64,000 bases of DNA from Solimonas sp. SE-A11 (GCF_030345715.1 NZ_JAUASX010000012.1:62001-126000); one strand, 5' to 3'; counted from the stretch's first letter, positions 1 to 9,112 are shown. The notes: generated from the letters alone by a model not told the origin. A program made the numbers and translations.

Positions 1-678
1 CTGCTGGCCTTGAACCTCGCGGCGGCTGCCGGCGGCGCGATGGTCATCGTCAACACCGTGGTGATCGTGCGGGGCGAACTGCAGAAGTCGGAGCACGCCG
101 TGGCCCTGGCACTGGCCGCTTTCGGCGCGGGGTCGATGATCATGGCCTTTGCGCTGCCGCGATTGCTGGAGCGCTATCGGGATCGCAGCGTGATGCTGGC
201 GGCGGCCGGGAGCGTGACGGTTCTGCTGGCTGTCCTGGCCATGGCCTGGTCGCTGGCGGAGCGCGCGCACTGGTGGCTCCTGCTGGGAGGCTGGGCACTG
301 CTGGGAAGCAGCTATGCGGCCCTGGTCACCCCGGGTGGGCGTCTGCTGAAGCGCTCATCCAGGGAGGAGGATCGGCCGGCACTATTCTCCGCACAATTCT
401 CCTTGTCCCATGTCTGCTGGCTCGTCACCTATCCGCTGGTGGGATGGCTGGGAGCCCAGGCGGGGATCGGGGTGACCCTATGGACCATGGCGGCGATCGC
501 CGCGATAGGCTGGATCGCGGCGGCACGGTTCTGGTCCGCCGACGACAGCGAAGTGCCGGTGCACCGGCATGACGATCTGCCGTCAGACCACCCGCATCTT
601 TCCGAGGGCAAGCATAGCGACCAAGGCCATAGCCATCCTTTCGTGATCGATGAAGTGCATCGGAGGTGGCCGTCCTGA
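1..678 (+). CDS. MFS transporter, C-terminal part (5' end outside window)
   Basis: The frame is open from base 1, so this is the 3' end of a longer gene. It encodes about four or five hydrophobic membrane segments with short basic loops (for example RLLERYRDR), as in the C-terminal half of a major facilitator superfamily transporter. The tail is hydrophilic and rich in histidine and aspartate and ends in HPFVIDEVHRRWPS, an ending I associate with a family of MFS permeases carrying His-rich cytoplasmic tails that might bind metal. The substrate cannot be read from this part. About 200 bases with no recognisable gene separate it from the next operon, so this may be the edge of the accessory island. 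MFS is fairly sure; the role is unknown. Confidence 0.75.
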   Translation: MLALNLAAAAGGAMVIVNTVVIVRGELQKSEHAVALALAAFGAGSMIMAFALPRLLERYRDRSVMLAAAGSVTVLLAVLAMAWSLAERAHWWLLLGGWALLGSSYAALVTPGGRLLKRSSREEDRPALFSAQFSLSHVCWLVTYPLVGWLGAQAGIGVTLWTMAAIAAIGWIAAARFWSADDSEVPVHRHDDLPSDHPHLSEGKHSDQGHSHPFVIDEVHRRWPS

Positions 679-878
679 GACCACTGGAGCGCGAGAGAAG
701 CGGCCGGTCGGCCGCTGACGCCAAGACGTTGGGGAGCTACACCACAGCAACATTGACCAACAGCACTCGGCCCCGCCGCTGCGCCCCATGACAACCGAAT
801 CAGGTTTCCACCAGCCAACAGGAGAGTTCTGTAGATAGTATTCACTGAAAAGGTGCCATCAAAGGCGGGGAAGGGAAC

Positions 879-2600
879 TTGGCTAGAATCCGATATGTCC
901 AGATCAGGAACTTCCGCTCGATCAAATCCCTGGACTGGACACCAGGGCCGGGCATCAACTGCCTTATCGGCCCCGGCGATGCCGGCAAGTCGACGGTGCT
1001 CGACGCCATTGAAGCCTGCCTCTCACCGCGTCGTGTAATCACCTTCGCGGATACGGATTTTTACGGGCTCGACGTCACGCAACCGATCGAAATCACGGTC
1101 ACCCTCGGCGAGCTGTCCGATGAGCTGAAGGACATCGATCTCTATGGCGACTACCTGCGTGGATTCGATGAAGTGGTCGATGTCGTGGACGAACCCCACA
1201 GTAGTCTTGAAACCGTCCTCTCCCTCCAGCTGAAAGTTAACACGGATCTGGACCCCACTTGGCGGCTTTACTCTGACAGGACCGCCACGATCGATCCGGT
1301 GAGAAATCTCCCCTGGAAAGCCCGACTCGAGTTGAGCCCGATCCGGTTGGGCGGGCATCCCAATTCGAATCTCTCCTGGGCTCGTGGCTCCGTGCTCAAC
1401 AAGCTCTCGGAGGAGCGGGCGGACATGGGCGCGGAACTGGTCAAGGCCGCCCGAGATGCCAGGTCCAGCTTTGGCGAGGCCGCCGCCACGCAGCTGAAGT
1501 CGACACTCCAGACCGTGACGGCCACCGCCCAATATCTGGGCATCCCCATCGGGGGGGAGGCGAAGGCGCTGCTGGACGTCCACTCTGTCTCGTTCGCCGA
1601 GGGGGCGATTTCGCTACACACGGCTGCGGGGGTTCCCCTCCGTAGCCTTGGAACCGGCTCCAATCGGCTGTTGCTGGCCGGCTTGCACCGGACCGCAGCG
1701 GCCCGCGCCAGCGTCGTTTTGGCGGATGAAGTGGAGTACGGATTGGAGCCCCATCGGCTCACACGCTTGCTGCATTCCCTCGGGTCAAAAGAAGCGCCGC
1801 CGCCGCTGCAGGTCTTCATGACGACGCACTCCCCGGTGGTCGTTCGTGAACTGAGCGGAATTCAGCTGCACGTACTGCGTAATCTCGGTACCCAGCACCG
1901 TGCTTTCGAGGTGGGGGATACTGACGATATTCAAAGCACGGTTCGATGTGACCCCGAGGCTTTCCTGGCACATACGGTTTACGTCTGCGAGGGGGCCAGC
2001 GAAATCGGCCTCCTCCGGGGACTGGACCTGTACTTCACTTCAAACCATGGAACCTCTCTACTGGCGAGGGGCGCTGCATTCGTAAATGCTGCAGGCGGTA
2101 GCCCCGAGTTGTGCCTCAAACGCGCCGCAGCCATTCGGAAGCTGGGCTACACGACGGTGGCCTTCATCGACAACGATAAGCCCGCAGCGCCGGCTGACCT
2201 CGAAGCCTTCAGGCAGCTAGGAGGCATCGTGGCGACTTGGCCTCCAGGCCTTGCCCTCGAGGACGTGCTGTTCCGGACGTTCCCGGCGCAGACGATCAGC
2301 GAAATGATCGATTGGGCAGTGGAGGAACTTGGCCTGGAGCGGGTGAACCAGACGTTGACGAAGGCCGCCGGCGGGAAGCCTACAACCATTGACGAAATCC
2401 GCGAGGGCTTCCGGATTCTCGGGGAGTATTCGCCAGATGCTCGCGCGTTGCTGGGGGCTGCGGCCAGGACACGCAAGCAGGGATGGTTCAAGTCCATCAG
2501 CAAGATGGAGGCGATCGCCAGGCAGTTCCTCGGCCCGCGCTGGGATACCTCGCCCGTGTTTAAAGCTTTGATTGATCATCTCTGGCAGGCGCCGGGCTGA
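879..2600 (+). CDS. gajA-like: OLD-family ATPase/Toprim nuclease, Gabija GajA-like
   Basis: A 573-residue protein with an N-terminal ABC-type ATPase and a C-terminal Toprim nuclease domain. Visible motifs are Walker A GPGDAGKST (residues 31-39), an LGTGSNR signature-like motif, Walker B around LADEVEYGLEP (about 282-292), an H-loop TTHSP (about 315-319), the Toprim glutamate in VCEGASE (about 370) and the Toprim acidic motif FIDNDK (about 430). Length and order match GajA of the Gabija anti-phage system, where GajA is a DNA-nicking enzyme restrained by nucleotides. The start is TTG, supported by a strong AAGGG ribosome binding site a few bases upstream. The UvrD-like gene that follows overlaps it, which is the class 2 OLD arrangement. 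Other OLD nucleases are possible, but the helicase partner makes Gabija the best call. Confidence 0.85.
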   Translation: MARIRYVQIRNFRSIKSLDWTPGPGINCLIGPGDAGKSTVLDAIEACLSPRRVITFADTDFYGLDVTQPIEITVTLGELSDELKDIDLYGDYLRGFDEVVDVVDEPHSSLETVLSLQLKVNTDLDPTWRLYSDRTATIDPVRNLPWKARLELSPIRLGGHPNSNLSWARGSVLNKLSEERADMGAELVKAARDARSSFGEAAATQLKSTLQTVTATAQYLGIPIGGEAKALLDVHSVSFAEGAISLHTAAGVPLRSLGTGSNRLLLAGLHRTAAARASVVLADEVEYGLEPHRLTRLLHSLGSKEAPPPLQVFMTTHSPVVVRELSGIQLHVLRNLGTQHRAFEVGDTDDIQSTVRCDPEAFLAHTVYVCEGASEIGLLRGLDLYFTSNHGTSLLARGAAFVNAAGGSPELCLKRAAAIRKLGYTTVAFIDNDKPAAPADLEAFRQLGGIVATWPPGLALEDVLFRTFPAQTISEMIDWAVEELGLERVNQTLTKAAGGKPTTIDEIREGFRILGEYSPDARALLGAAARTRKQGWFKSISKMEAIARQFLGPRWDTSPVFKALIDHLWQAPG

Positions 2601-4032
2601 TCGCGTGCTCGCCGCTCAATTGCTCGACGTCCCTCGCGGTAGCATCACCGCACCTGCCGGCTGCGGCAAAACGCAACTGATCGCCGACATGCTGAAGTAC
2701 CAAGCACCGGGAAAGCCGGCATTGGTGCTGACGCACACCAACGCCGGCAGGGCAGCGCTGGAAATCCGCATCAAAAAGGCTGGCGTCCCTGGCGGCGCCG
2801 CACGGGTCTCGACTATCGACAGCTGGGCCATCGGCTTGGCTCGCAAGTTTCCTCGTCGCTGTGGATTGCCACTGCAGGTGGTCAACGTCGAGAACCCCCG
2901 GACCGACTACGTCACGATCCGCAATGCCGTTGCCACCATGCTCGCTGCCGGGCACCTCGACGATGCCCTCAAGGCCACTTATTCCCGGCTGCTGGTCGAT
3001 GAATACCAGGATTGCGGCCTCGAACAGCACGCCATCGTGACCGCGGTGGCGAAGTCACTGAAGACCATCGTCCTCGGAGATCCTCTGCAGGCGATCTTCC
3101 GGTTCGGGGGTCCCATCGTCGATTGGATTCAGCATGTTCATACCGCCTTCCCCCCGGTCGCCGAGCTGGACACTCCCTGGCGATGGATCAACGCCGGGAC
3201 CGAACAGCTGGGCCAATGGCTGCTATCACTCCGGCCGGCCCTGATCGCGCGACAGCCCATTGATTTTCGGACAGCGCCGGCGGAAGTGACCTGGGTGCCC
3301 CTCAGCGGGGACTCCAACCACATGCACCAGCAGCGCATGGCTGCCGCGCAGACGCTCGCAGACGCCCGCGATGCCTGCGTTCTGGTCATCGGTGAGGCTG
3401 CAAATCCCAGAGGTCAACGACTCATCGCGTCCGGAACTCCGGGCGCCGTGACTGTTGAGGCCGTGGACCTGCGGGACCTCACGCAGTTCGGCCGCGACTT
3501 CGACCCGGCGGACCAGAACTCGGCCACCACGCTGGTGAAGTTCGCGGCCGACATGATGACGAACCTGTCCCAGGCTGAACTGCTGCGGCGGGTGGGGTCG
3601 CACCTCACGGGCAGGGCAAAAACGAAGCCGACGATCCTGGAACAGGCGGTGCTGGACTATGCGGCGGCACCTTCGTTCGGGAGCGCGGCAAGCACCCTGC
3701 GCCGCTTGGCGGACGGCCCTCGTGTCCGGATCTTTCGACCCGAGGCATTCCGGCCCTGTGTGGCGGCCATGGATGCGGCCCATCAGGGCAGGTTGTCATT
3801 CTACGAGGCGGTGGTTCGTGCCCGTGAACGGAATCGCTTCCTGGGCCGCGCGGTCCGCGGTCGATCGGTGGGCAGCACCCTGCTACTCAAGGGGCTGGAG
3901 GCTGACGTCAGCGTGGTTCTGTATCCCGAAGGCATGGATGGCCCCCACCTCTACGTCGCACTCACCCGAGGCGCACGACGTCTGGTCGTGTGCTCCCGAT
4001 CGCCCGTTATCACGCCTGCCGTCGCCTCATGA
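2572..4032 (+). CDS. gajB-like: UvrD/Rep-like helicase, Gabija GajB-like
   Basis: A 486-residue superfamily 1 helicase, close to the usual GajB length. Visible motifs are Walker A APAGCGKTQ (residues 27-35), motif II LLVDEYQDC (about 141-149), motif III VLGDPLQAIF (about 166), the GLEAD segment and motif VI HLYVALTRGARRL (about 460-473). The 2B-like insertions of full UvrD are short or missing, as in GajB. In Gabija, GajB forms a complex with GajA and helps sense or process DNA during infection. A TTG start at 2572 gives a 29-base overlap with the upstream gene; a GTG at 2605, four bases after its stop, is the alternative. The stop overlaps the next start as ATGA, so translation is likely coupled across all three genes. 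Confidence 0.85.
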   Translation: MIISGRRRADRVLAAQLLDVPRGSITAPAGCGKTQLIADMLKYQAPGKPALVLTHTNAGRAALEIRIKKAGVPGGAARVSTIDSWAIGLARKFPRRCGLPLQVVNVENPRTDYVTIRNAVATMLAAGHLDDALKATYSRLLVDEYQDCGLEQHAIVTAVAKSLKTIVLGDPLQAIFRFGGPIVDWIQHVHTAFPPVAELDTPWRWINAGTEQLGQWLLSLRPALIARQPIDFRTAPAEVTWVPLSGDSNHMHQQRMAAAQTLADARDACVLVIGEAANPRGQRLIASGTPGAVTVEAVDLRDLTQFGRDFDPADQNSATTLVKFAADMMTNLSQAELLRRVGSHLTGRAKTKPTILEQAVLDYAAAPSFGSAASTLRRLADGPRVRIFRPEAFRPCVAAMDAAHQGRLSFYEAVVRARERNRFLGRAVRGRSVGSTLLLKGLEADVSVVLYPEGMDGPHLYVALTRGARRLVVCSRSPVITPAVAS

Positions 4033-5084
4033 GCGACCCAGCCAACGATCGGCAGTTCAAGAGACGGAATCACTTTGTCCCTCGGAGCTATTTGAAGCAA
4101 TGGGCTGGAGATGACGGTCGGCTCTGGGTCTACCGGCTGTTGGTGCCCCATGAGCGGGTGCCCCTCTGGAAGCCCGCGAGCCCGAAGGCCGTCACCGTCC
4201 ACGACCACCTTTACACCAAGGTTGTTTCAGGAACCGAGTCCGACGAGATCGAGCGCTGGCTGGACGCCGAGTTCGAGGGTCCCGCCGAACGCGTACTCGA
4301 TAAAGTTTCCCGAGAGGAACGTCTCACGGCTGACGACTGGCACCGGTTGGTCCGCTTTCTGGCGGCCCAGGACGTGCGAACGCCCGCGCGGCTGATGGAA
4401 TCGATCAAGCGCTGGCAGGCGCAGCTGCCGGGCATGCTGGAAGACGTGATGCGCGAAGCGGTTGCCAAGATGGAGGCCGCTCAAAAGCAGGGAAAGCGTT
4501 TGGAAGTGGAACCGCGCGAGGACAGCGAGCTTCTGGGCGGCAAGCTGACGACCTCGATTGCTGCCGGCGCCGGCATGGGCACGATGCGTTACGAGATGAT
4601 CGCCGGGCGCAACCTCTGGCTGTTTCATATCAAGCATTTGCTGACACGCACCGCCCAGCATTTGCATCGGCATCGCTGGACGATCCTACGCGCGCCTCCG
4701 GGCATGGAGTGGCCGACCAGCGATGATCCGGTGATTCGCCTGAACTTCAACAACTCCGAAAACTACGACTTTGGCGGAGGGTGGGGCAGCAAAGGTACTG
4801 AGATCTTCATGCCGCTCAACCCTCGGCATCTGATGTATACGCACATCGGAGAGCAGCCTCCGGAGAAGTGGTCTGTCGTCCCGGACGATCTGATGGATTG
4901 GTTCCTTCGCTTCATCGTGGAGCATGCCCATCGACACGTTCTGGCTCGCACTCCCGACCACCGGCTACCGGTGATCCGGCCTCGAAAGGTCGATCCCGAG
5001 CAGCATCGGCATGAAGAAGAGCAGTGGCGTTTATGGCATCAGGAGCAAACTGCGGCGGAGACCCGCCTGCACCCGGGTCGCTGA
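4029..5084 (+). CDS. DUF4238 family protein, third gene of the Gabija-like operon
   Basis: A 351-residue soluble protein. The N-terminus carries the DUF4238 hallmark NHFVPRSYLKQW (about residues 13-24) followed by DGRLWVYRL; a second conserved-looking stretch, EWPTSDDPVIR, lies near residue 225. The ATG overlaps the helicase stop (ATGA), so it belongs to the same transcription and translation unit. The function of DUF4238 is not established; I know the family mainly as scattered accessory genes, some of them in defence loci. A third gene is not part of the two-gene Gabija description, so this may be an accessory effector, regulator or immunity factor. The family is fairly sure, the role is inference. 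It ends 16 bases before the tail of a convergent gene remnant. Confidence 0.75.
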   Translation: MSDPANDRQFKRRNHFVPRSYLKQWAGDDGRLWVYRLLVPHERVPLWKPASPKAVTVHDHLYTKVVSGTESDEIERWLDAEFEGPAERVLDKVSREERLTADDWHRLVRFLAAQDVRTPARLMESIKRWQAQLPGMLEDVMREAVAKMEAAQKQGKRLEVEPREDSELLGGKLTTSIAAGAGMGTMRYEMIAGRNLWLFHIKHLLTRTAQHLHRHRWTILRAPPGMEWPTSDDPVIRLNFNNSENYDFGGGWGSKGTEIFMPLNPRHLMYTHIGEQPPEKWSVVPDDLMDWFLRFIVEHAHRHVLARTPDHRLPVIRPRKVDPEQHRHEEEQWRLWHQEQTAAETRLHPGR

Positions 5085-5100
5085 CGGGTTGGCCGGTTGA

Positions 5101-5474
5101 TCAGCCGACCGCCGGCGCAGGGTCCGGTTCTCCGAGCAGCTGCGCCGCGTAATCGGCGATGGCCTGTTCGTCGCTTTCGACAAGGCACCCGAACTCCTGA
5201 GCCAGGTTGACCTGATTGGAATTCAGCAGCCGTGCCAGGGGCCCGTCGGTGAAGAAGGCATCGCAGTAGCCCACGGCGGGGGCGGCGTGGGTAAAGTCAT
5301 AAATGTCATTTCCCGAGAGCTTCTGCCCACGGTTCCAGCGGACTGCGGCGTAGCACTTGGCCTTGATGTAGGGGGTTGGCAGTCGAAGCCCGACCTGTAA
5401 CGGCGCTGCGGTGATGGCGTTGGCCACGATGCTGAAGCCGTGCTGCGCATGCCGCTCCCACTCGAGGATTGGCA
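5101..5474 (-). pseudogene. C-terminal remnant of a PIN-like protein, cut by the Tn3-family element
   Basis: The minus-strand frame is open from the transposon end at about 5475 down to a stop at 5101, and no initiator is needed, so this is a gene stub. The visible part (about 124 residues) contains NDIYDFTHAAPAVGYCDAFF followed by TDGPLARLL. This pattern of acidic residues with a tyrosine-cysteine-aspartate motif is one I know from uncharacterised PIN-like or nuclease-like proteins. The N-terminal half is not found beyond the transposon in this window, so the insertion came with loss of sequence or the other half lies elsewhere. A GTG at 5427 could still start a 108-residue product, but I consider it non-functional. 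Its tail faces the Gabija-like operon. Confidence 0.6.
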
Positions 5475-5510
5475 GGGATTCTGACGAAATCGCAGCAAAT
5501 TTATCTTAAG
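5475..5510. repeat. Left terminal inverted repeat of the Tn3-family element (candidate)
   Basis: About 36 bases start GGG, contain TCTGACG and end TTAAG, just downstream of the tnpA stop. The classical Tn3 repeat begins GGGG, contains TCTGACG and ends TTAAG at the same relative places, so this is a good match in pattern and position. I could not find the matching right-hand copy or a 5-bp target duplication. Confidence 0.6.
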
Positions 5511-5519
5511 TGTATGTTA

Positions 5520-8498
5520 TTAATCGAAAACTTTCAACGTCCAATCCATAGGGTCCCAGGGGCGATCGTAGTCCACAACATAGTCGCCGAACCGGTTGAT
5601 ATGCCAAGTTCGATAGGGGGAAAGGAAGCCGACCATATCGGCAGTGACCTCCACCCCCTCCGCCCTCAGTTCGCGGATCACTCGCGTCATGTGCTGGACG
5701 TTGTAGAGACAGACCATGTTCGCCACCAGGTGGCTGTACTTGATCATCTTCCGCTGCTCGTGAGCGACGTTTTCCTGAATGATGCCCTCGCTGCCGAAGA
5801 ACACCCACTGGATGAAGTTGTTGAAGGCCTCGCTCTTGTTGGTGGCCGCGCTGATCAGCTTGCGGAAGTCAGGGTTGTCGATGAACCTCAGGAGGAACTT
5901 GGTGCGGATGACCTTTCCAAGCTCCCGGAACGCCATGGCCAACCGGCTCTGATTCTTGTTGCCGAAGCGTCGCAGGATCGTTGAAGCCGTGATCTTGCCG
6001 AGCTTGATCGACACCGCCACGCGGAGCATCTCATTGTAGTGGGCCTGAATTAGCTTCCAGTTGATCGTCCCCGTAAACAGATCGTCGATGTGCCTGTACT
6101 TCGCCCCTGTGGAAGGCCTGTAGAAGTTTAGCTTCTTGATACCCCTGATTCGGGGCATCAGCCGAATGCCCAGCAGATGAGAGATGCCAAAAATCGCCAG
6201 GTTCTGAGCGTGCGTATCGCCGTGGACGGTATCGGGCTTTAGATCGGACTCGTTCTCGACCATGGCGTCGAGAAGGTACACGCCTTCATACGCTCCGCAG
6301 GGAAAAAACCTGCTGAAGAAGGCGATGTACCGATCGGATACGTGGTAGTAGCCGATGCCGCCGTAGCCCCCATAGCGGATGTGATACTCGGAGACTGCGT
6401 TCTGCTCATAGAGGTCCCACTTCATGCCATCCGCGGATGCGGTTTTGCCGCTGCCCCAGTATTCGGGCAGATCGTACTTGGCAAAGGCATTGGTAACCTC
6501 GACTGTCGCCTTATCGAGTGCTTCCTCCGTCACGTATTTGAGATTGAGCCAACTGATCTGCCGGCGGCTGATCCCCTTGACCGATCTGCTGGTCTGGACG
6601 GCTCCGAGGTTACAGCCATAGCAGAACAACGAGGTGACAAAGCGCTTTGGAAGGTCTTCAATCCGGGTTTCCGTGCCTGCCAAGTGCTTGAAGTGGCGAT
6701 GCAGGTTCAGCCAGCGCTCCACGTCGATCAGCACATCCAGAATGCTGACTGGGAGCAAGCGATCCCGAATCATGAGATCGAGCTTTTCCGCGGCGGCCGG
6801 CTGCATGGTCTTCTTCAGATTGCGCAGCGACAAATTCCCATCGACGATCGAAGCGTGCGTGTTGTGCTTGAATCGCTTATCAACCTCCGTCGCAAGCTCC
6901 GCGAGCTCTGTGCGCAGCCGGGCCACCGCTTCGGCCGCATCGACGTCGATGCCCGCCATTTCGCCGTATTCAGGCAGCTCGTTTTCGACGGTATCCATAT
7001 CCGCCAACTGCTCGCGATAGTCGTCGTACTTCTCGCCGCTCTGGATGAACAGGTCGCCGTTGCCCAAGTCTTCGCGAATCCGCGAGATGACGCTGAGCTC
7101 GAAGGCCTTGCGATGAACGATATCGCCAGCCGAAGTCGACCCCGTGCCGTCATCAAACACCAGCTGCCGCCATGCATTGCTCATCCAGCCCAGGTCAGCT
7201 TTAGCGTTGAGCCCCAATTCTGACAGCGAGACATGCTCGACTCGGGAATGCCTGAGGCGATGAAGCGCTTCCATCAGCTTCTCCATCCCCCGGCTTTCGT
7301 TCGTCGATTTCGGCTTGATCACCTCCAGGCAGTTCAGAAAGAGGGATCTGGATCCCGGGTATCGATTGAGCATGAAGGGCAGGTAATTCGAGCCCGAGAA
7401 CGCGAGATGCTCTTCACACAGTTCCAGGAGCATCGCAGCGTCACTTCCAATGCTGTTCTCGATAGCCTGCAGCCTTTTCACCGCGCTGGCATCGGTCTGG
7501 TAGGCCTTCAAGGTGCCGTGGAATCGCTCGACCAAGAGGTCGATCGCCTTGGCGCGTTCGATCTGGTACTGGCGGAGTCGACGCTCGGCAGAGGCCCGGA
7601 GCCTGTCGTGCAAACGGATGAACAGATCGGCGGCGTCATCCAGAGCCCGCGCATGGCAGGACCGAATGAAGATGACGGCCAGCGCGTACCGCTTGCGGGG
7701 AACCAGCTCGAGCATTTCGGTGGCATTCTGGGCTCGCGCCAGCACGCGATAGTGCTTGAGCTTGCTGACCGGTATATCGGCGACCGCCGGAAGACCGACC
7801 GAAAGTTGCTGCACCTGGCGGACGTGATCGAGATAGTCGCGCACGGCATTGTTCGTCGGACGCTTGGGCTCCTGTTTCAACGCGTTCCAGGCGGACGTGC
7901 TCGAGCCGGCAGTCTCGAACAAGGCATCGATCTTCTTGCGAAGCTGCGAGGACAGTTGGTCGGCAAGGGAGCCATAGTGCAGGGTCTCGACCTTTTCGCG
8001 GGCGCGGCGTGCCATGCGCTCCAAGGTCGTGAATCCGGGCAACTCATACTGATAGTGGATGAGCTCCTCAAGCAGCACATTGATGATGTCTGTGAGGTGA
8101 TGCTGAGTCAGCGCCGCCGTCGCGGCGCGCTCGATCATCCAATCCTCATCGTCGAGCGGACGAATGTCCAAACGCTTACGGAGGAGATTGAGATTGCGAT
8201 GGCGGACGCCGCCATCATCGGCCATCCTGATTTCATCGCCTGTCAGGGGACGCTTGAAATCACTCGCAAGGGTGACGTGATCCAGGTATGGCCGAGGAAC
8301 ATCTTTTAGCCGCGGGAAGAATCCCAGGCGCTGGGCGCATTTGAGCAGCACCAGAAGTGCGACGCGCTTGGTGGCGGAATTGGCGCTCTTCTTTGCCCAA
8401 GCCTTCTCGTCGTCGGAAGGGATGTAATGGTCGTTGAGCTCCCGGGGCCGTGGCTCTGGAAGCAATCGCGGGTATGCGGTTTCCTCGACCGTGGCCAC
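5520..8498 (-). CDS. tnpA: Tn3-family transposase TnpA
   Basis: A 992-residue protein of standard Tn3 transposase size. The three catalytic acidic residues are present: D690 in SADGMKWD, D761 in HGDTHAQ and E890 in NKSEAFNNF, close to the D-D-E spacing of Tn3 TnpA. The N-terminus has the DUF4158-like DNA-binding region (NDHYIPSDDE, then KRVALLVLLKCAQRLGFFP). It cuts and joins the terminal inverted repeats in replicative transposition. The frame is intact, so it could be active. The ATG at 8498 lies 16 bases after the stop of a small gene that appears to be its operon partner. No tnpR resolvase or res-associated tyrosine recombinase was seen nearby, which is unusual for a complete Tn3-family unit. 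Confidence 0.93.
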   Translation of the reverse strand: MATVEETAYPRLLPEPRPRELNDHYIPSDDEKAWAKKSANSATKRVALLVLLKCAQRLGFFPRLKDVPRPYLDHVTLASDFKRPLTGDEIRMADDGGVRHRNLNLLRKRLDIRPLDDEDWMIERAATAALTQHHLTDIINVLLEELIHYQYELPGFTTLERMARRAREKVETLHYGSLADQLSSQLRKKIDALFETAGSSTSAWNALKQEPKRPTNNAVRDYLDHVRQVQQLSVGLPAVADIPVSKLKHYRVLARAQNATEMLELVPRKRYALAVIFIRSCHARALDDAADLFIRLHDRLRASAERRLRQYQIERAKAIDLLVERFHGTLKAYQTDASAVKRLQAIENSIGSDAAMLLELCEEHLAFSGSNYLPFMLNRYPGSRSLFLNCLEVIKPKSTNESRGMEKLMEALHRLRHSRVEHVSLSELGLNAKADLGWMSNAWRQLVFDDGTGSTSAGDIVHRKAFELSVISRIREDLGNGDLFIQSGEKYDDYREQLADMDTVENELPEYGEMAGIDVDAAEAVARLRTELAELATEVDKRFKHNTHASIVDGNLSLRNLKKTMQPAAAEKLDLMIRDRLLPVSILDVLIDVERWLNLHRHFKHLAGTETRIEDLPKRFVTSLFCYGCNLGAVQTSRSVKGISRRQISWLNLKYVTEEALDKATVEVTNAFAKYDLPEYWGSGKTASADGMKWDLYEQNAVSEYHIRYGGYGGIGYYHVSDRYIAFFSRFFPCGAYEGVYLLDAMVENESDLKPDTVHGDTHAQNLAIFGISHLLGIRLMPRIRGIKKLNFYRPSTGAKYRHIDDLFTGTINWKLIQAHYNEMLRVAVSIKLGKITASTILRRFGNKNQSRLAMAFRELGKVIRTKFLLRFIDNPDFRKLISAATNKSEAFNNFIQWVFFGSEGIIQENVAHEQRKMIKYSHLVANMVCLYNVQHMTRVIRELRAEGVEVTADMVGFLSPYRTWHINRFGDYVVDYDRPWDPMDWTLKVFD

Positions 8499-8514
8499 CG
8501 AGAGGGGAGGGAGC

Positions 8515-8916
8515 TTAGCTCCAGACTCGGCTGGTGTCGCGGTGGCGGATCACTGCATCGACCTCGCAATCTCGATCATTCCCGACGCTGCGAATCCGCT
8601 CGAGCAGCGCTTGCGCCGCCTGATCAATCGAACCGCCCGTGGGGGGCAGGGTGAGCTCGATGAACGAGCCATCGGCCTGCAATCGACGCGGGCGGTAATC
8701 CTTCAAGCACCACCGCTCGATGAGCCGAAGCGCTGCCTGGCTTCTGGCCGGCGAATCACCACGGTCAGAAACGCAAATCTTCAATTCGACGCGCAATCCG
8801 CGCTTCGCGCGGCCCCGCTGTGCCCGTTCGGCTTCCCAGGCCTCCACCAGACGAAGCGCCAGGGGCGCGGCCCGCAGTGGGGCGACTGCCTGAGAAGACC
8901 TCTGATTTTGTCGCAT
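8515..8916 (-). CDS. Unknown small protein co-transcribed with tnpA
   Basis: A 133-residue protein of unknown family. The ATG at 8916 is chosen because AGGGGAAC lies just upstream. It is rich in Ala, Arg and Leu, with amphipathic helices (APLALRLVEAWEAERAQRG) and a second half containing LELTLPP-like beta segments and IDQAAQALLERI. It ends 16 bases before tnpA, so both are likely read from one promoter in the gap to the divergent UmuD-like gene. By position it could be a transposition accessory or regulatory protein; nothing in the sequence proves this. I do not recognise a catalytic motif. Confidence 0.6.
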   Translation of the reverse strand: MRQNQRSSQAVAPLRAAPLALRLVEAWEAERAQRGRAKRGLRVELKICVSDRGDSPARSQAALRLIERWCLKDYRPRRLQADGSFIELTLPPTGGSIDQAAQALLERIRSVGNDRDCEVDAVIRHRDTSRVWS

Positions 8917-9032
8917 TGCCGTTCCCCTGGTGCCGGTTCGAAGCTTGCCAACATGATTATTGTAACGTATATCAAAAGCCCGGGAAAGCCCTTTTTTGCA
9001 AGGAAAATGATTCAGAACCCTCATAGTTGCGG

Positions 9033-9052
9033 CCGACGCCTGATGGCGTCGG
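9033..9052. promoter_or_regulatory. Perfect dyad in the divergent promoter region
   Basis: CCGACGCC-TGAT-GGCGTCGG is a perfect 8-bp inverted repeat with a 4-base loop. It lies between the divergent tnpA-partner gene (start 8916) and the UmuD-like gene (start 9113), about 61 bases upstream of the latter. It could be an operator, a resolution-site element or an early hairpin. A TACAAT on the minus strand near 8960 is a possible -10 box for the leftward operon. Confidence 0.45.
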
Positions 9053-9112
9053 GAAGACATGCCCGATGGCGCCCGCCACTCGACGGCGCGGGCATCACGC
9101 GGAGAGCCGCGC

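Noticed and set aside
679-878. Possible small gene or attachment site before the Gabija-like operon
   Set aside because: No conserved frame, tRNA or repeat was found; only a weak -10-like TATTCA near 839.
5085-5110. Imperfect inverted repeat between the DUF4238 gene and the PIN-like stub as terminator
   Set aside because: The arms are imperfect and there is no T run, so I do not call it.
6342-8309. Two long plus-strand frames inside tnpA
   Set aside because: They are antisense to a complete Tn3 transposase with all catalytic residues.
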